64,000 nt of DNA from assembly GCF_041381155.1 (NCBI RefSeq), contig NC_091138.1:31551604-31615603 (forward strand). The letters run 5' to 3'. The notes beneath the pieces are model-generated. The model had not been told where the DNA came from. It saw only the letters and a program-made list of their open reading frames with translations, and ran no database searches. The stretch's first letter is position 1. Every line of letters begins with the position of its first letter. The stretch comes from Argopecten irradians. Taxonomy: Eukaryota > Mollusca > Bivalvia > Pectinida > Pectinidae. The translations under genes and the position numbers were made by a program. This document shows, piece by piece, positions 1 to 13,194 of the stretch.

Positions 1-594
1 TATTGTATGCCCGGGCATCTCACTAGCATAATAAACTTTCCATAAAATTTTTAATTTTTCCAGCAGATATCAGTTCATATCATTCACCTCCATGATGATT
101 TTTCTGAATAAATATAAGAAAATAATTTACCTTCCCTGTTTTGTTCTAATGGTACAAATAGCTAGTCCTTGATTTGTTTTTGTGCATCTCACAAACAGGC
201 TCAGAAAACGAAGAGACTAGCCCAGGTGAAATAACTACTTGATCATGGATTAGACTGGGCTATCGTAAGAGCATAAGACACTCTGCTTTTGGCAATCAAC
301 AAAAACAATATCATTGAGAGGATGTTTAAAAGCAAACTTCCATGGAAATATAAATACTTTTACTTCTATTTAACTTCATCGGAATATATTTTACATAAAA
401 TCTATCAAAAAAAGGAGCAGTATTTCATATAATGTTTCATATATCCTCAATTTGATTTAAACACAGGTCCATATAATCACTCCGGAGTGATAATGAAGAT
501 CTGCAGTTTAATCAGATTGCATATATCCTCTGTATACTTCTGACTAGGTAATCAATATTCTATTTACCACCCTGTGGTCTTTTTAATAGGTTAC

Positions 595-3140
595 CTGTGA
601 AAAATTGTGCAATTTCTTCTTTAGAACAACCAAAAGGTAAGCCTCGCAGTCTGACAACAGCCTCGTTTGATCCTGACATTTGACCTTGTCCAGCTCTCTT
701 TATCACCCAATCCATCTCACTGGTTTTAGATCTAAACACTGAAAATGAAAGATTCTTCTTAAAATTTATTTTACAAACTTGTAGGAGTCAATGCGACATA
801 ACAGGACATATCTAATACAACCTTGTTTTTACCATTTTGAAATAACATAACAACCATTCACATAAATGTAAAATATTGTTTTTACCATTTTGAAATAACA
901 TAACAACCATTCACATAAATGTAAAATATTGGTCTTTTTGTGGTCTTGGAATTGAATAGCGTATAGTACCTTCAATATATCGATTTCCCATGTGTTGATT
1001 ATGCTTTTGTAGTGACTTCTGTACGTTTTCTTCATCGACCATTTGCACAAAGGCTTCTCCACTAGGTCTTCCTTCTCTGGAGAATGTAAAATTGACTCCA
1101 TTCTCGCCTCCAACAACAGCAACATCATCTGAATCATGAATTCATTACATAAGTTAAAATGATTGCAATATAGGCTAGTGTGACATACTGCTTTACTTTT
1201 AGAAGCAGCACCAACAAACTCTACCTTTGCTAACCTGGTAAGTGCACTATCTTCGTATATTACATCATGGAAGTCTCTTAGAAAGAGAATATGTAACCTG
1301 GTACATAAAATCTGAAAATTTGGTTACCTGACAACAACCCTTACAAGGACATTAGTGATAAGAATAATTTGCACTTTTTATACTAAGACAGATGGAAACC
1401 CGATTAATTATTAATATGAATCAGCTTATCGGAAATAATAATAAATAACTATTGCAAATTAATACACTACATTTTTATACACTAAAAATCTTATATTTCA
1501 TACCTAAGTTTTACAGTCCACTGACAGAAAGGTTACCTATGTACGAACTAAACTTTACCTCCAAAGAATTTAAGGACTTCCTGTGCTGTTGCTGACCAAG
1601 GCAGGCCTCTCAGACGTACCACACAACCATCATCATCACCCATCTGTATAAAATAGCAACAGAAATACATTCAAGGTGTACAAGGTCATATCTACTCATG
1701 TATCCTGTAAGTCAAGTATATGGAAAGAACAGGTACCCATAGCGTTTGAAAATAAAAAAGTACCATGGTAAATTTAGATCCGATAAATTTACGTGTTAAA
1801 TCTCGTGCTCATTCACATAGTAGGCGATACATGGGCGTGCACAGAAATCACAGTAACTTGGCATGGTACAGTGGGCCTACAGTTGTAGAAGAACAGGGAA
1901 AATACACATTCCTGTCGAGTGCCCCGACCAGGAATCGAACCCGGGTCTCCGGCGTGGAAATCTACGGCTCTACCGACTGAGCCAAAGAAGCATGCTCCGT
2001 CAGCTGAGTGACAGAGACCGTATTTAACACTATTTTACAAGTCACACCGACCCGCTCCTTTTACACTACTCCCCCTGTTTTTCTTGAGATTTCCTAAATC
2101 TCAACCCGAGACTCTTTAACCACCTACCATGGGTTATTTAGTTGGGCGCCAATATAGAAGAACAGGGAAAATACACATTCCTGTCGAGTGCCCCGACCAG
2201 GAATCGAACCCAGGTCTCCGGTGTGGAAATCTACGGCTCTACCGACTGAGCCAAAGAAGCATGCTCCATCAGCTGAGTGACAGAGACCGTATTTAACACG
2301 ATTTACAAGTCGCACCGACCCGCTCCTTTTACACAGTACAGCCATTTTCGATATATTCCAGGGGTTCCGATCACTTACGATTTCTACACCCCTGGACTAT
2401 CTCATAGTAAAACTGAAGGCAACAGAACAGTACAGGTAATTTAGTCCTTTGATGTACATCAAAAGAGCCGTATAATGGTACACTGTGGTTGACATCTTCG
2501 CTAGCCAAGGCTTTCTGATTTACGTTTACATTACACGTGTGGCATCTCTCTGTAGGCCTAGCTTCAAAGGAAATCAATTGCTAGCCTGTGATTGGTATGT
2601 TTTCCGCTGAGCTCCTTCAATTTCACTATGTGATAGTGTAGGGGTGTACCGTAGGAGATGTAAGTCCCAAGAAGTAACGAGGATGCAATCAGTAGGCCAA
2701 CAATATACCTACCGAAACGACTTTTATATGATAATGTACTGAAACAACCTGTTTTTAGATACCGAACATTCCTGTACCCGTATAGTGAGAATACTATTGA
2801 TCATTACACCACAGTTTACCTTATTGACAATATATTTAGTAGATCTAAATTATCATGCATGCCAATTTCCAAACGGAAATTTTAATGAGCACACACGTGC
2901 GTTATTGTTGGACACTAATCGATTTGGGCGAGAAAATAAACAAAGAATATAACCATAAAACGTTGTTAAAAATGAAATACACATTTTCGCAAAGTATCAA
3001 CATCAATGAAAGAACATACTAAACACAATAAATAAATGCAGATAATTGTTTTCATCGACACACTCACGATTTTAACACGATATGGTGCACAGGACGCGGC
3101 AAGTTTCGATCAAAAAGAAAATGGCGAAAGTAGCCGGAAA
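595..3140 (-). CDS. hnRNP H/F-like RNA-binding protein, 5' part (gene continues past left edge)
   Basis: Three coding exons are readable on the minus strand: 1641-1643 (ATG) down to 1559, 1128-970, and 738-595. They join in phase 1 with GT/AG borders. Together they give an N-terminus with the qRRM motif [10 protein letters not shown], then [10 protein letters not shown] and MGNRYIEVFRS, a linker with EMDWVIKR, and the start of a second qRRM ([20 protein letters not shown]). This order is that of hnRNP H/F/GRSF1 proteins, which bind G-rich RNA and regulate splicing in the nucleus. The ATG lies directly behind a splice acceptor, so the 5' UTR is on another exon. A likely one ends at 3068 with a GTGAGT donor, in the region shared with MOB1. 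The third exon ends in the middle of a Gly codon, and the rest of RRM2, RRM3 and the Gly-rich tail lie outside the window. No further exon was recognised in 1-590. Family assignment is firm; the choice among H, F and GRSF1 is not. Confidence 0.85.
824..927. repeat. 52-bp tandem duplication, two copies
   Basis: Two essentially identical 52-bp units (824-875 and 876-927) lie in the intron between the second and third coding exons of the hnRNP H-like gene. The near identity suggests a recent duplication or an assembly artefact. Confidence 0.85.
1887..2066 (-). repeat. tRNA-derived SINE, copy 1
   Basis: Read on the minus strand, the element carries a pol III A box (TGGCTCAGTCGGTAGAGC) followed by a B box (GGGTTCGATTCC) and an acceptor-like GGTCGGGGC. 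This is a tRNA-like head embedded in about 180 bp of non-tRNA sequence. A second copy follows at 2150-2334 with the same limits, so this is a SINE and not a tRNA gene. Confidence 0.75.
2150..2334 (-). repeat. tRNA-derived SINE, copy 2
   Basis: About 95% identical to the copy at 1887-2066 and in the same orientation. They are separated by about 80 bp that includes a CTCAACCCGAGACTCTTTAA stretch. The B box has one change (CAGGTC in place of CGGGTC next to it). The pair may represent two insertions or a duplication that included the spacer. Confidence 0.75.
2354..2676. mobile_element. MITE with CTCCAGGG-type terminal inverted repeats, copy A
   Basis: The left end (TTCCAGGGGTT...CTACACCCC) is the imperfect inverse of the right end, which reads AGGGGTGTACC...CCCAAGAAG, and TA stands at each border. 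Internal words shared with copies near 4098, 6652 and 12573 include TGGACTATCTC, AACTGAAGGC and CTTTGATGTACATCAAA. No coding capacity is seen. Confidence 0.6.
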
Positions 3141-3480
3141 TGCTTCATGGGAGTTTCGTATGAAAATACCGAAAATTAAAGAAAGTAGTTTTACACATTC
3201 GAACTCCTTTTAACTTCATTTTAATTTCTTTTGAAGAAAAGTATAATATTACATTTGACTTGAAATTAAAATAATATAAACATTTGACATATATTTACTT
3301 CCGCATTTCATTGTCATTTCCGGTCTCAGAACTTTGAGAAAGGATAATAACAAAACAATACCAAAAGAAATCGGTTGTCATCGATCCATCAGATGACATT
3401 TTTATTTTGGACGTGTTAAGTATTCAATTAAGAATACACAAAGATCACTTTCTATCGCACTTGGTGCCATATCTCTCAGG
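3068..3480. promoter_or_regulatory. shared promoter region between hnRNP H-like gene and MOB1
   Basis: The two genes are transcribed away from each other, and about 340 bp separate the probable 5' UTR exon of the minus-strand gene (donor at 3067) from the MOB1 start codon. A YY1-like AAAATGGC lies near 3118. No TATA box is seen, as expected for housekeeping genes. This is inferred from gene layout, not from a recognised core-promoter element. Confidence 0.45.
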
Positions 3481-6400
3481 ATGAGCTTTCTGTTGTAAGT
3501 TTATTTTGTTTACCATCCGTGAGTTTTGTGTATATTTTGTTTATATCAACTGATAAAAGGGGGTTTGGTTGTACTTTATGTATCTGACAAGTTGTTGTCA
3601 TAATAAGTCACATTTAAGAAAATATCTTTGATTATTAACATGTGATTTTACATAACCTGTTACCTCATTATTATTTGTCGTCAATCTAATAAATTGAACC
3701 CCTATCTGTTTCATTCAGTTTCGTTTCGTCTATATAGCACTCTTCTTAGGCGTAACAGGAACAACGTTTGAAGTTACTTTATGAGAAATTCATGACAAGC
3801 ATAAGTATTTTCTGAACAGCATAGACTTTCTCAGTGTCGGGTATCTAATATAGTTGATTTGTTTGTCACTGTATAAAATTTTGTTGAAATGTACATAATA
3901 CACTGGCATATTTGGGTACTGTACAGTACAGGAGAGATCATATTGGGGCTCGGACCTGGACCACTGAACAGTGAACACCCGATGGCCATTGATATATGCT
4001 CTACCTAATCCACTAGTAATCGATCCATGCCATTTTTCTACAATTATAATTTCATTCATGTTTCAAAATCCCCCCTTTGTTTCCGATTAATATATTACCT
4101 GGACTATCTTCTAGTCAAACTGGAGCCAGTTCAGTAGAAAAACAACTACCCAATCATAGGTCTGCAGAGACTTCCTTTGAAGATCACTGAAAGAGTATGC
4201 CCAACTTCAAAGAAACACAGTAAAGCACAGTGTATTGTTATACAATTCCTTTGATGTACAACAAAGGATCAAATTACCTGTGTCATCTGTTTCCCCCAGT
4301 TTTACTTTGAGATATACATAGCCAAGGGGTGGATATCACGTCAGTGATAGTAACCCCTGAAGTAGTAAGAAATACATGAACAAAATGTTGATGTAAGGGG
4401 CGTTTATACAACTCCAAATCTTCTCCAGAAAAGGGCAGGGGCATTTATTAGGGTGATTGGGTGCTAATTAGGGCGATTACGGTATTTATTTTTCAAAACT
4501 TACTCAAAACTTTTAAACACTCAAGTTGGACATAAACTGTTCCTGAAAAATACAGAAGATGATAGTAAAATTGACCATAGTCATGAGGTTCAGATTGACG
4601 GTGCGCCCGCGCCAATCCCGCATAGTTATTGAAAATGACGCACAATATTCCTTCTTCATGCGCCGATCGGCGCAATGCAAATATAAGCTTAAACGAAAGT
4701 AACTGCAGTCCGCAAGTTTGTGCCCATTCTGTAAAATCATGTAAACGTAGTCGGCACATGGCGAGTCTTGTCAGATAGATCCTGAAGGAACGTAATTAGT
4801 ATGTATAAATTTGTCACAGAATCGGTGAGTTACTATATAGAATTTGAAAAATCTAGTGTGTTTATTATTCCTAGACATGGAGACAGAAATTAAAATAGCT
4901 GTTAGCATTATTTTAAATTTGTTTTGACAAGTGACGACTTTATCCGTCAATGCAATTATATGGGTCAGTGGCGAGAGTTTGATTCTGTTTCTATTAATGC
5001 AGCATTTAAATGGCTACATGAGTGTTGAATGAAAAGAGTTCATAAACAAAACAAAAATGATATCTAACCAACATTACAGTATCAGAATTAAAGCGTAGAG
5101 TTTCCGTGCAACAGTATATATCGACTGAAAATTGCAGCCGACTGAACTGGGGGCACCGACATGACTTATAATGAACGATGTTTACATCCAGTATACAATA
5201 AAAGTTATTGAAAAATAGATACGCATTAATATAATAATATGTGTTAATTGAATAGTTTGACAGAAAATTAAACAACAAACTGCAAATGTTAAAATAAAAT
5301 CTATATAAATTTCCAAACCTTATCTAATAAGCTGCTCTTGTGTATAAATTTCCAAACCTTATCCAATAAGCTGCTCTTGCTATTGCAACACAGACACAGC
5401 AGATTGTGAAAGATCTTTCATTTCAGCGCCAAAAGTTACATTACAACATCAAAAAGAACAAGCATTTCGACAGAGACCTGTGTCAGATTGATGCTTGTTT
5501 GTAGTAACTGAGTTTGAGTTTGATAAAGCTGTATGTGTGGAAATGTAAGAAAAGAAGGGTCATTTTTTCTACTGAAACATAAACAGAATAAAAACAAGTC
5601 AAATCGGATACAAATTCTATTTCATTTTTTCATTAACATACATGTACAAAGTAACATGAGTAAACAATCACAAAAGAAGCTGGCCAATGGTTTTGAAAAA
5701 TGACCCCTCTTTTTGGCTGGGATGGGCCCGATGACCCATGCTCATGCAAAATCATCTGAAGCTCTGATAGTCAGTAGCTATTGCAAGAAAACATCTAAAT
5801 GTGAATCACTTAAATATTCTATGCACATGATTTGATTGCTTGCTTTTATTTCACAGTGGAAACAGAAACAATAAGACTTTTAAGCCCAAAAAGAATATAC
5901 CTGAAGGGACACATCAACATGACTTGATGAAACATGCAGCTGTTACTCTGGGAAGTGGAAACCTCCGTCAGGCAGTCATGTTGCCTGAGGGGGAGGATCT
6001 CAATGAATGGGTGGCCGTAAATAGTAAGCATTACGACATTTCAGTAATCGCTACATTATGATATATTCCTTAAATATATTGATACTTAACATTTATTTCA
6101 ATAACAGCTCTAGATAAAGGTCATGATCACTAGACAGAAATGTATATATATATCTTCTTGATCTAGGACATGTCATCACATAGAATTGATATAGGAATGT
6201 CACTTTTCAAAAATGGGAAGATGCAAATTAAATCCAACAGAAAATCATAATTTATATTGAGCCTAGCTGTTGCAAGTGGTCTTCTATTGTTTTAAGTAAA
6301 TTGCTGACACCAAATGTCTGTTATATATTAATGGATGGATGTAAATGCAACTCTGAAACTTTTCTTTTTCAGCTGTTGATTTTTTCAACCAAATAAATAT

Positions 6401-7445
6401 GTTATACGGCACAATTACTGAGTTTTGTACTGAAGAAACCTGTCCAGTAATGTCGGCAGGACCAAAGTATGAATACCACTGGGCCGATGGTCAAGCGGTC
6501 AAAAAGCCGATCAAATGCTCAGCACCAAAATACATTGACTACCTAATGTCCTGGGTACAAGATCAGTTGGACGATGAAAGCCTTTTTCCTTCCAAAATTG
6601 GTAAATTCTTTGTCTTGATAAAGTAATGTAGTTATCATTCAATTCTCAAAACTCCAGGGTTTATTATCACTGTCTATATATCCATCCATCCCTGGACTTT
6701 TGTTGAAGCAGAATTTTAGATATTTTAGGAGAAAAATCTGACCAATCGCAAGCCTACAGAGGGTTCTTTTAAAAATTTACAGAGAGTGATGTCCAGTTTC
6801 TGTCTCATCTGTTGCTGCATACAGAGCCTCACGTTTTGCTTTAAAGGGGTGAATATAACAACAGTGATAGTAATCACTGAAATATTGAGGATGCAATTTG
6901 ATGAAAATACAGCTCCTTTTTATCACTCTGTTACATAGAGGATCTGAAAACTTGCAATTAAAGTTCATGTTCTGGTGACCTTTCAAATTGGCCAATCAAA
7001 TACGGGATGTTATTAGGTCCTCTAAGAAACAGAACGATGATATTGGTTAATGGCATTTATAAACCAACTGCACATAAGACCAATTATTTAATCATGGGCC
7101 TCTTCTGTTTTAAAACTGTCATATTGAACTCATCAAACATTCACTTAACCATTAGCAGACACAACATTATTTAAATATTAACATAACTTGTCTTCCTTTG
7201 CAGGTATCCCATTTCCGAAGAATTTCCTATCATGTGCCAAAACAATACTTAAAAGACTATTCAGAGTGTATGCTCACATCTACCATCAACACTTTAAGGA
7301 AGTATGCCAGCTTGGAGAAGAAGCTCATCTCAATACTTCCTTCAAACATTTCATCTTCTTTGTGTACGAATTCAGTCTTATTGAAAAACGAGAGCTTGCC
7401 CCACTACAAGAATTGATTGACAAACTGACCAGCAAAGACAGATAG
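3481..7445 (+). CDS. MOB1: MOB kinase activator 1 (MOB1)
   Basis: Four coding exons, 3481-3494, 5857-6023, 6373-6600 and 7204-7445, give 216 residues, the same length as human MOB1A/B. The reading is MSFLFGNRNNKTFKP...ending in LTSKDR. MOB1 is the adaptor and co-activator of LATS/NDR kinases in Hippo signalling and mitotic exit. All four zinc ligands are present (Cys79, Cys84, His161, His166), as are the two threonines phosphorylated by MST/Hippo kinases (Thr12, Thr35). The protein is one compact Mob1/phocein domain without signal peptide or membrane segment. Every intron has GT/AG borders. The first coding exon is only 14 nt, so the start codon is separated from the body by a 2.36-kb intron that carries a MITE. 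The gene is head to head with the hnRNP H-like gene. Very strong identification; nothing is missing. Confidence 0.97.
4098..4363. mobile_element. MITE with CTCCAGGG-type ends, copy C (left end eroded)
   Basis: Shares TGGACTATCTTCTAGTC, CTTCCTTTGAAGATCAC and CTTTGATGTACA with copies A and D. The right terminus AAGGGGTGGATATCACGTC...CCCCTGAAGTA is well kept. The left terminus is not recognisable. It lies in MOB1 intron 1. Confidence 0.6.
6652..6884. mobile_element. MITE with CTCCAGGG-type ends, copy B
   Basis: Begins CTCCAGGGTTTATTATCACTG and ends with CAGTGATAGTAATCACTGAAA followed by TA, giving terminal inverted repeats of about 30 bp. Internal AAATCTGACCAATC is shared with copy D. It is internally shorter than copy D and lies in MOB1 intron 3. 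Confidence 0.65.
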
Positions 7446-10400
7446 AGCTCCTAACAGGCTTTCACACTAGTCCATTCGTTTTTACTGTGTCGGAGAATTT
7501 TTCGGTTGGTGCTTCCAATGTCACATAAACTGAAAATGTATTACGGAAGTAAATTATTTTAATGCATTGTGTGATTATATTAGCAGCAACCGGCATCACC
7601 AATATCATCAGTTTGTTCTGTCCTGTTTTTAAGGTCTCATTTATTGGGTGGATTCTGGTCATATAGTGAAAGTTTTGTGTTGCGAAGTTAATAAGTAGAT
7701 TTAAATATAAATGCAGGTTGATGTGATACTAAACCTTGAAATACTTTGCATGTTGCTTAGCTTCTTAAAAAACTTTTGGCACACTTCCATAAAGCACATG
7801 CTTAGTTTTAATCTGGGGAAAAAAACCAACACAGGTTTGGTATATATGCAGTGTGTTATTGATAAGAGTTTGGATGAGATTTTTTTCTTGCAAATTTTTT
7901 ATTACTATACAAGGCAGAATTGTTATAAGTGTATGGCTGACCTATAATTCAACCCTTCTGTGTATGTTCTCGTTGATCTATACCAGTTATGTATCGAAAG
8001 GATTATTTTCAATTGCAATTAAATTTCATGTATTTTGCAGGCAATCAGAATTCATGAAAATTAATTGCAATAGAAAAAAATTGCAACTACAACTACAATA
8101 GAGTCATTTAACATCAAAATGCAAAATAAGTTCGCTGTATAGTAGTAGCTTGCTACCATAATATTTTTTATAAACTACAAATCTACAATACTGGCCGTCA
8201 TGGTGTATTGGGTTTGATGCTGTTTTGTTGATTACTAAACTTCTACGGTTTTCAGTCTAGGTTTGACTTTGGAGGTCCCTGGGACTACAGATTTTGTATT
8301 CTCGAGTATCTTATACTGTAATGACTTGAAAAATATCAAATGCCAATTGTTGCTTGTAGTTCATTTCTATACTTGTAACTTTTCATTTTAAGTACCTTTC
8401 ACAAGAGTCCCAAGGACGCCAATCATTTTATTTTATGAGTCCCCAGCCTTTTTTTTTGTGTGTCAGTGACGCAGAAAAACAGTGTTAGGGAAAACTCTGC
8501 AGAACATGATGCCAACCCCTCTGTGATCATGTTCTAAACTATGATGTTTAATACCAACTGCCTTGAAAGGCTATTAATAACTAATTATTTAAACTTTTAA
8601 GCAATTAAGTGCAATAATACTCACATGGTGGAGATCTTCTCCATCAATATGAGTTATAATTTGACATAAATACACAGATAACTAATTTATGTTTAGTCTA
8701 ACTTTCCTGGGATAATCTTTGTAAAATTTGTCAGATTTATGAACGGGTCAATTTCTAGGATGAAAAAAAAAAAAAAATTATGATTACCACAATATTGGTA
8801 TTTAAAGCTAAAATCAATACAAGTTTTGATCATTGCTGATCTTATGTTATGTGATACATATATGTTTTTGGATTGGCCCTCTATCAGAAATTTGTCACTA
8901 ATTATGAAATCAATATCATAAAGTACAAAATGTATGTGTGTTACTTTCTACCAGACCTGTAAGGTTTGTGCCATATTATGTATTTGAAGGTGAGAGAATG
9001 TAATTTATCTCCTCGATTTTAGTTCTTACATTTGATGTGGGGGGGAAAACAGCAGCGCTGTTGTAGGACTTGGATAACTTCTTAAAAATTAGACATTAGA
9101 TAATATTTATTGTATGTGGATTCTTCCGTATTTGCATATTACAGAGTTATCCGCCCATGTTGATTGTGATGTCGTGTGTTTTTGAGGGTAACCTTATACT
9201 TCTCAGAGAAATGATGTGAATTGTGCTAAACCTTATGTTGTCATAATGGATACCTACTCAAATGGGAGGTAACTCGGTAATACGAAAGACGGAATTGACA
9301 ATGAAGTAGTTACAAATCTTTATAGCATAGTAGTTATTTTCTATTGAAACCACATTATCCTAAATTAGCCCTTTACCCAAGTTTGAGTGTTTGTGTTAGA
9401 AGTTGAGGAAGTGTTCATTTTGTGGAATTAAATGATTTAGATCTGCCAAAATAGATGAAAGGTGATTTTTGTGGGTAAGATTTTCTTTGAATGTGGTAAA
9501 ACTTTTTCTCAATTTCTGTCTCCTTGACGATAGAACTGGTAAATGTGTTTTATGAATGTGTTACTGTTAACTTTACAGCATATTTTACCTATCTGTTTCA
9601 TACCACATACATATTGTTATTGTCATAATAAGTTTATAAATATATATATATAATGTATATAAACATCTGATTGTATAAATACACTGTAAATATTTATATT
9701 ACTAATACATTTCACTGATCCTTTTTGTTGGCTTCAGCAAAATAGAATTTGATAATATTGGAGGTCAAAATATCCTTGAGAAAACATGAAAATGGAGGTA
9801 GGGGGGGTCATATAGTGTTGCCTATATGTCCATCCAACCCCATAACATCCCAGTCTAATTTCATGTAGAGATGGAGACATTTACCAGTTGTGTCTTATGA
9901 AACTTCTAGTTAAGGTACGCTTTGGGCAAGTCATATTGGCTATTCACACCTGAATAAAACTGACTGCAAGGAAAAATATTACGCCATTGGCCTGGGAAAC
10001 ATTCAACAATATTTTATTTCTCATGGGAAACTTTGATAAACTTAAAGTATGTAACATTCCGTGCAATTCTCTAACTTTTTGGCTACCAATCCGATGTTCA
10101 ATGTAAAACTCAATCTTGAACATATATTTCATTATTTTTTAAGTTTTAAAAATGTTTGCTAGTCTTTTGCTGTTAAAATGGCTAAGGAAGGTAGAAAGAA
10201 AACTCTTGTTGATATTTCTGTACTTGAAATTTGTGAGGCTTGAATACTTTTATTTCTAACGTTTTCCTGTGCGATATTCAATAATACATGTATGTCTCCC
10301 TTTTTCCTGTTAAACTTTACAATGAATATTTACTGTTTATAGACTTGTGCTGTATCATAACATAACACTTTCAGTTGTTTACTTGTTGATAATGTAATTA

Positions 10401-11839
10401 GAAGATTTTTTTTTTGTCTTCAAATGAAACATGGAAAATAATTCATGCTTTTTATCAGCTTTTCTCAAAAGCGATGAATATTTTAAAATGGATTCCCAAG
10501 TAATAATTCATGATTTTTCTTTTTGCATTTTAAAGGTAAACTTTACAATGCAAGGTTTGACACTTTGCTAATTAATGATTGGAAAATGAAAATTGAAGCT
10601 ATGTAAAGTGTTTACTGAACTTTAGGGTATTGTGCTTGGTAGTGCTTTATTGAAACTTAACCTTGTCTAAATGTGTTAGCTGTAAAACAACCCAATAGTC
10701 GGTGATCTTGCTCGTGTGATCTTGAATAGTGTTAGCATTAAATGCTGACACTACTTGATTTTTCGCTAGAATATAAAACGCTAGTGAATTGCTACATTAA
10801 CATACCATTGCTGGGTTTCGTTTATTTTGCAACCTATCCAAAATGACACTGCACTCCAACCATATTGCAAAACTAAATGCAAATAGAAACATTGACACCA
10901 TTTATTGATCTGTAAAAAATTGCTTTTAGAGGATTTGTTTACTAGAAATTAAAACCCTATTATTAGGTTCTGTTTACAAGACAATGAAATATGGACCCAC
11001 AGATTTAAAGCGCTATACAGTATTTGTTTACATATGTACATATTTTCCAAAAAAATCAGAAAGGTTCGAATGGCTATAATGAAAATAGATATTTTGGGAC
11101 AAATTATCACAATGAAGAATTTTTGCACTAAAAAAAAAGTGTTATTTCTGACATAAGATACATTTACGACTACAAAGCAGTCTGCATGTACATTTATAGT
11201 TATGTTTAAAAAGTCTCCTTTAGCAAGGTAATTTCATTATCATTTCTCATCTATATATATATATATTTGTTCTTATGTATTCATTCTTAGATGCCAAATA
11301 TCTTGAAGAAGTCTGTGTTATGTTAATCTGTTAGATGTGTGTGTTTTACATGTGTATCTGTAATTGTTAAGGACGAGTTCCCGTGTATTTTCGCTCAGTT
11401 TCTCACTCTCGGCAAGCTGATAACCTATCTATACAACACAGAAAAATATGTTTAAAAAAAATATGATAATTGAGGTGAGCGCAAATAATCTGGAACTTAT
11501 CTTTAATGTTTGTTTTATCCTTTCATTGAGTCTTTCTCAGTAGAGGTCGTCAGCACTAGGTTGCTAAGTTTGTCATAAAGGTTTTTATTTTGTTGCTTGG
11601 CTATCTAGCCCAACCAAGTTGTAACATGTTTCCAGTTTGGTGTCCATCAAGATGAATTGATATTCACTGGAAGTAAATTTGAATCTGGTCGCAACTTTGT
11701 TTCTTTATTTCTTTCATTACATTTGAGTACATAGATATGTATTACAATGCTTTTGTGAGTGGTAGGTGTAATGAGAATAGCAGTAAAAGTTTTTGTTAAG
11801 ATATGCTTGCAGGGTTTCTAATAGATCCAATGTCAAGAG
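7446..11839. other. MOB1 3' flank, AT-rich, no gene seen
   Basis: No exon with a recognisable protein, no tRNA and no organised repeat was found here. The first few kilobases could be MOB1 3' UTR, since long 3' UTRs are common for this family, but no single poly(A) site stands out. Homopolymer A runs (8762-8777) and short TA runs (9641-9653, 11253-11266) are the only visible structure. Confidence 0.5.
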
Positions 11840-12015
11840 CACAGGGACTTGGCACAAATTTCCAGCCAACGGTCAATACCCCAGGTATGTATATACCTGT
11901 ATTATAGTATACTGAGGGTCAAAGAAGTAATATCAACAGGAATTTCCAGATGACACAGGATACATATATACATGTATATTGACTGTTGTTTGGAAATTCA
12001 TGCCAAGTCCATATG
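11840..12015. mobile_element. hAT-type MITE, copy 1 (8-bp target duplication)
   Basis: The left end CACAGGGACTTGGCAC is answered by an inverted GCCAAGTCC at the right end. The element is flanked by a perfect 8-bp direct repeat, GTCAAGAG, at 11832-11839 and 12016-12023. An 8-bp duplication plus CA...TG ends is the hallmark of hAT transposition. The terminus matches the two shorter palindromic copies at 15761 and 16038. Non-coding. Confidence 0.7.
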
Positions 12016-12572
12016 GTCAAGAGACATAGGTTGTAAAGTCTAAATTTGTTATGTTGATTTCCATTTGCTGGAACATCTAGTGTAGCGTTTGATGAGGACC
12101 ACAGGATTCTAGAATTAAATAGACTCTTTGAATTGGTAATGAATTTCATTATAAATCTTAGTTCCCTTCAGTTTTTCTTGCAGAGATTTTGAACTCGGAT
12201 GATTTGCTTGTAAAGTAGATGATAACAGAGAAAATGTATTTAAATCTGGATGTTGCCTAAATTCTCATCTCACTCACAACCTTACAGAAAGGTCATCGTA
12301 GACATATCTCACATGATGAGGATCCAGCAGGTCCTGGTCAAAGCACATTGATTTGCTAAAATGTTTGGTCATTTAGATAGATAGCCAAGTTGGACAATGT
12401 TACCTAAGTTGATAAGGTATCTTTTTATTAAAATCCATGCAAGGATGTAATAAATAAAATGAATTCACAATAAACAAAATTTGTGCGTGTGTTTTTTGCT
12501 TCCTTCTAAAATTCATAGTTCTTGTTAATATTTTGCATAATTACATCAGAATTTTGACAAGCATCATCAATA

Positions 12573-12875
12573 CTCCAGGGGTTGCTTTCACAGTTATTAT
12601 ATCCACTCTTGGACTATCTCAAAGCAAACCTGAAGGCAGTTCAGGAAAAAAATCTGACCAATCACAGGCCAGCAAGAAACTTCCTTTGAAGATTACAGAG
12701 AGTGACGCCAAACTTCAAAGCCAAAAAATCAACCACAATGTACTGTCATTCGATTCTTTTAATGTACATCAAATGGCCTAATTAAATGCTCATCCGTTGT
12801 CGCAGACAGGACCTTCAGTTTTGCAGTGACATAGTACAGGGGTGGATATTATGACAGTGATTGTAGTCCCTGGAA
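12573..12875. mobile_element. MITE with CTCCAGGG-type ends, copy D (best preserved)
   Basis: 303 bp flanked by TA. The left end (CTCCAGGGGTTGCTTTCACAG) and the right end (read inverted, TTCCAGGGACTACAATCACTG) form terminal inverted repeats of about 38 bp that end at ATATCCACYC. A TA target fits a Tc1/mariner-mobilised MITE. Use this copy as reference for the eroded ones at 2354, 4098 and 6652. Confidence 0.75.
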
Positions 12876-13194
12876 TATCAAGGATGTATGAGTAGTGGTA
12901 ATGTGGAAAGTGATCAAGTCCAACGTTTACCGATTTTGATCTAGACCCCGAAAACATGTAAAATAGTTTATTGACGTTTAGTGACATATTTTCAAGAACT
13001 GTATCGTTAGATTGAAACATACTTGTCTCGTTAATTCGGATGGATCATCAATTTGACATGGATTATGTACCAATCATTTTGACCTTACCAATTATTGGGT
13101 CGACCAAGTGGTCAGATGTGCCTAAATTGTATTTAAATGTGTAGTGAGTGTTACCACAGGCGTCTGCATCTGGTTTTGGAAAATAAATAGTAGG

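Noticed and set aside
1-590. Next exon of the hnRNP H-like gene
   Set aside because: No stretch translates into the rest of RRM2 (PNGITL-type motif) on the minus strand; the exon is probably beyond the left edge.
1920-1985. tRNA gene on the minus strand
   Set aside because: A and B boxes are present, but the sequence is repeated at 2170-2260 with the same non-tRNA flanks, so it is the head of a SINE.
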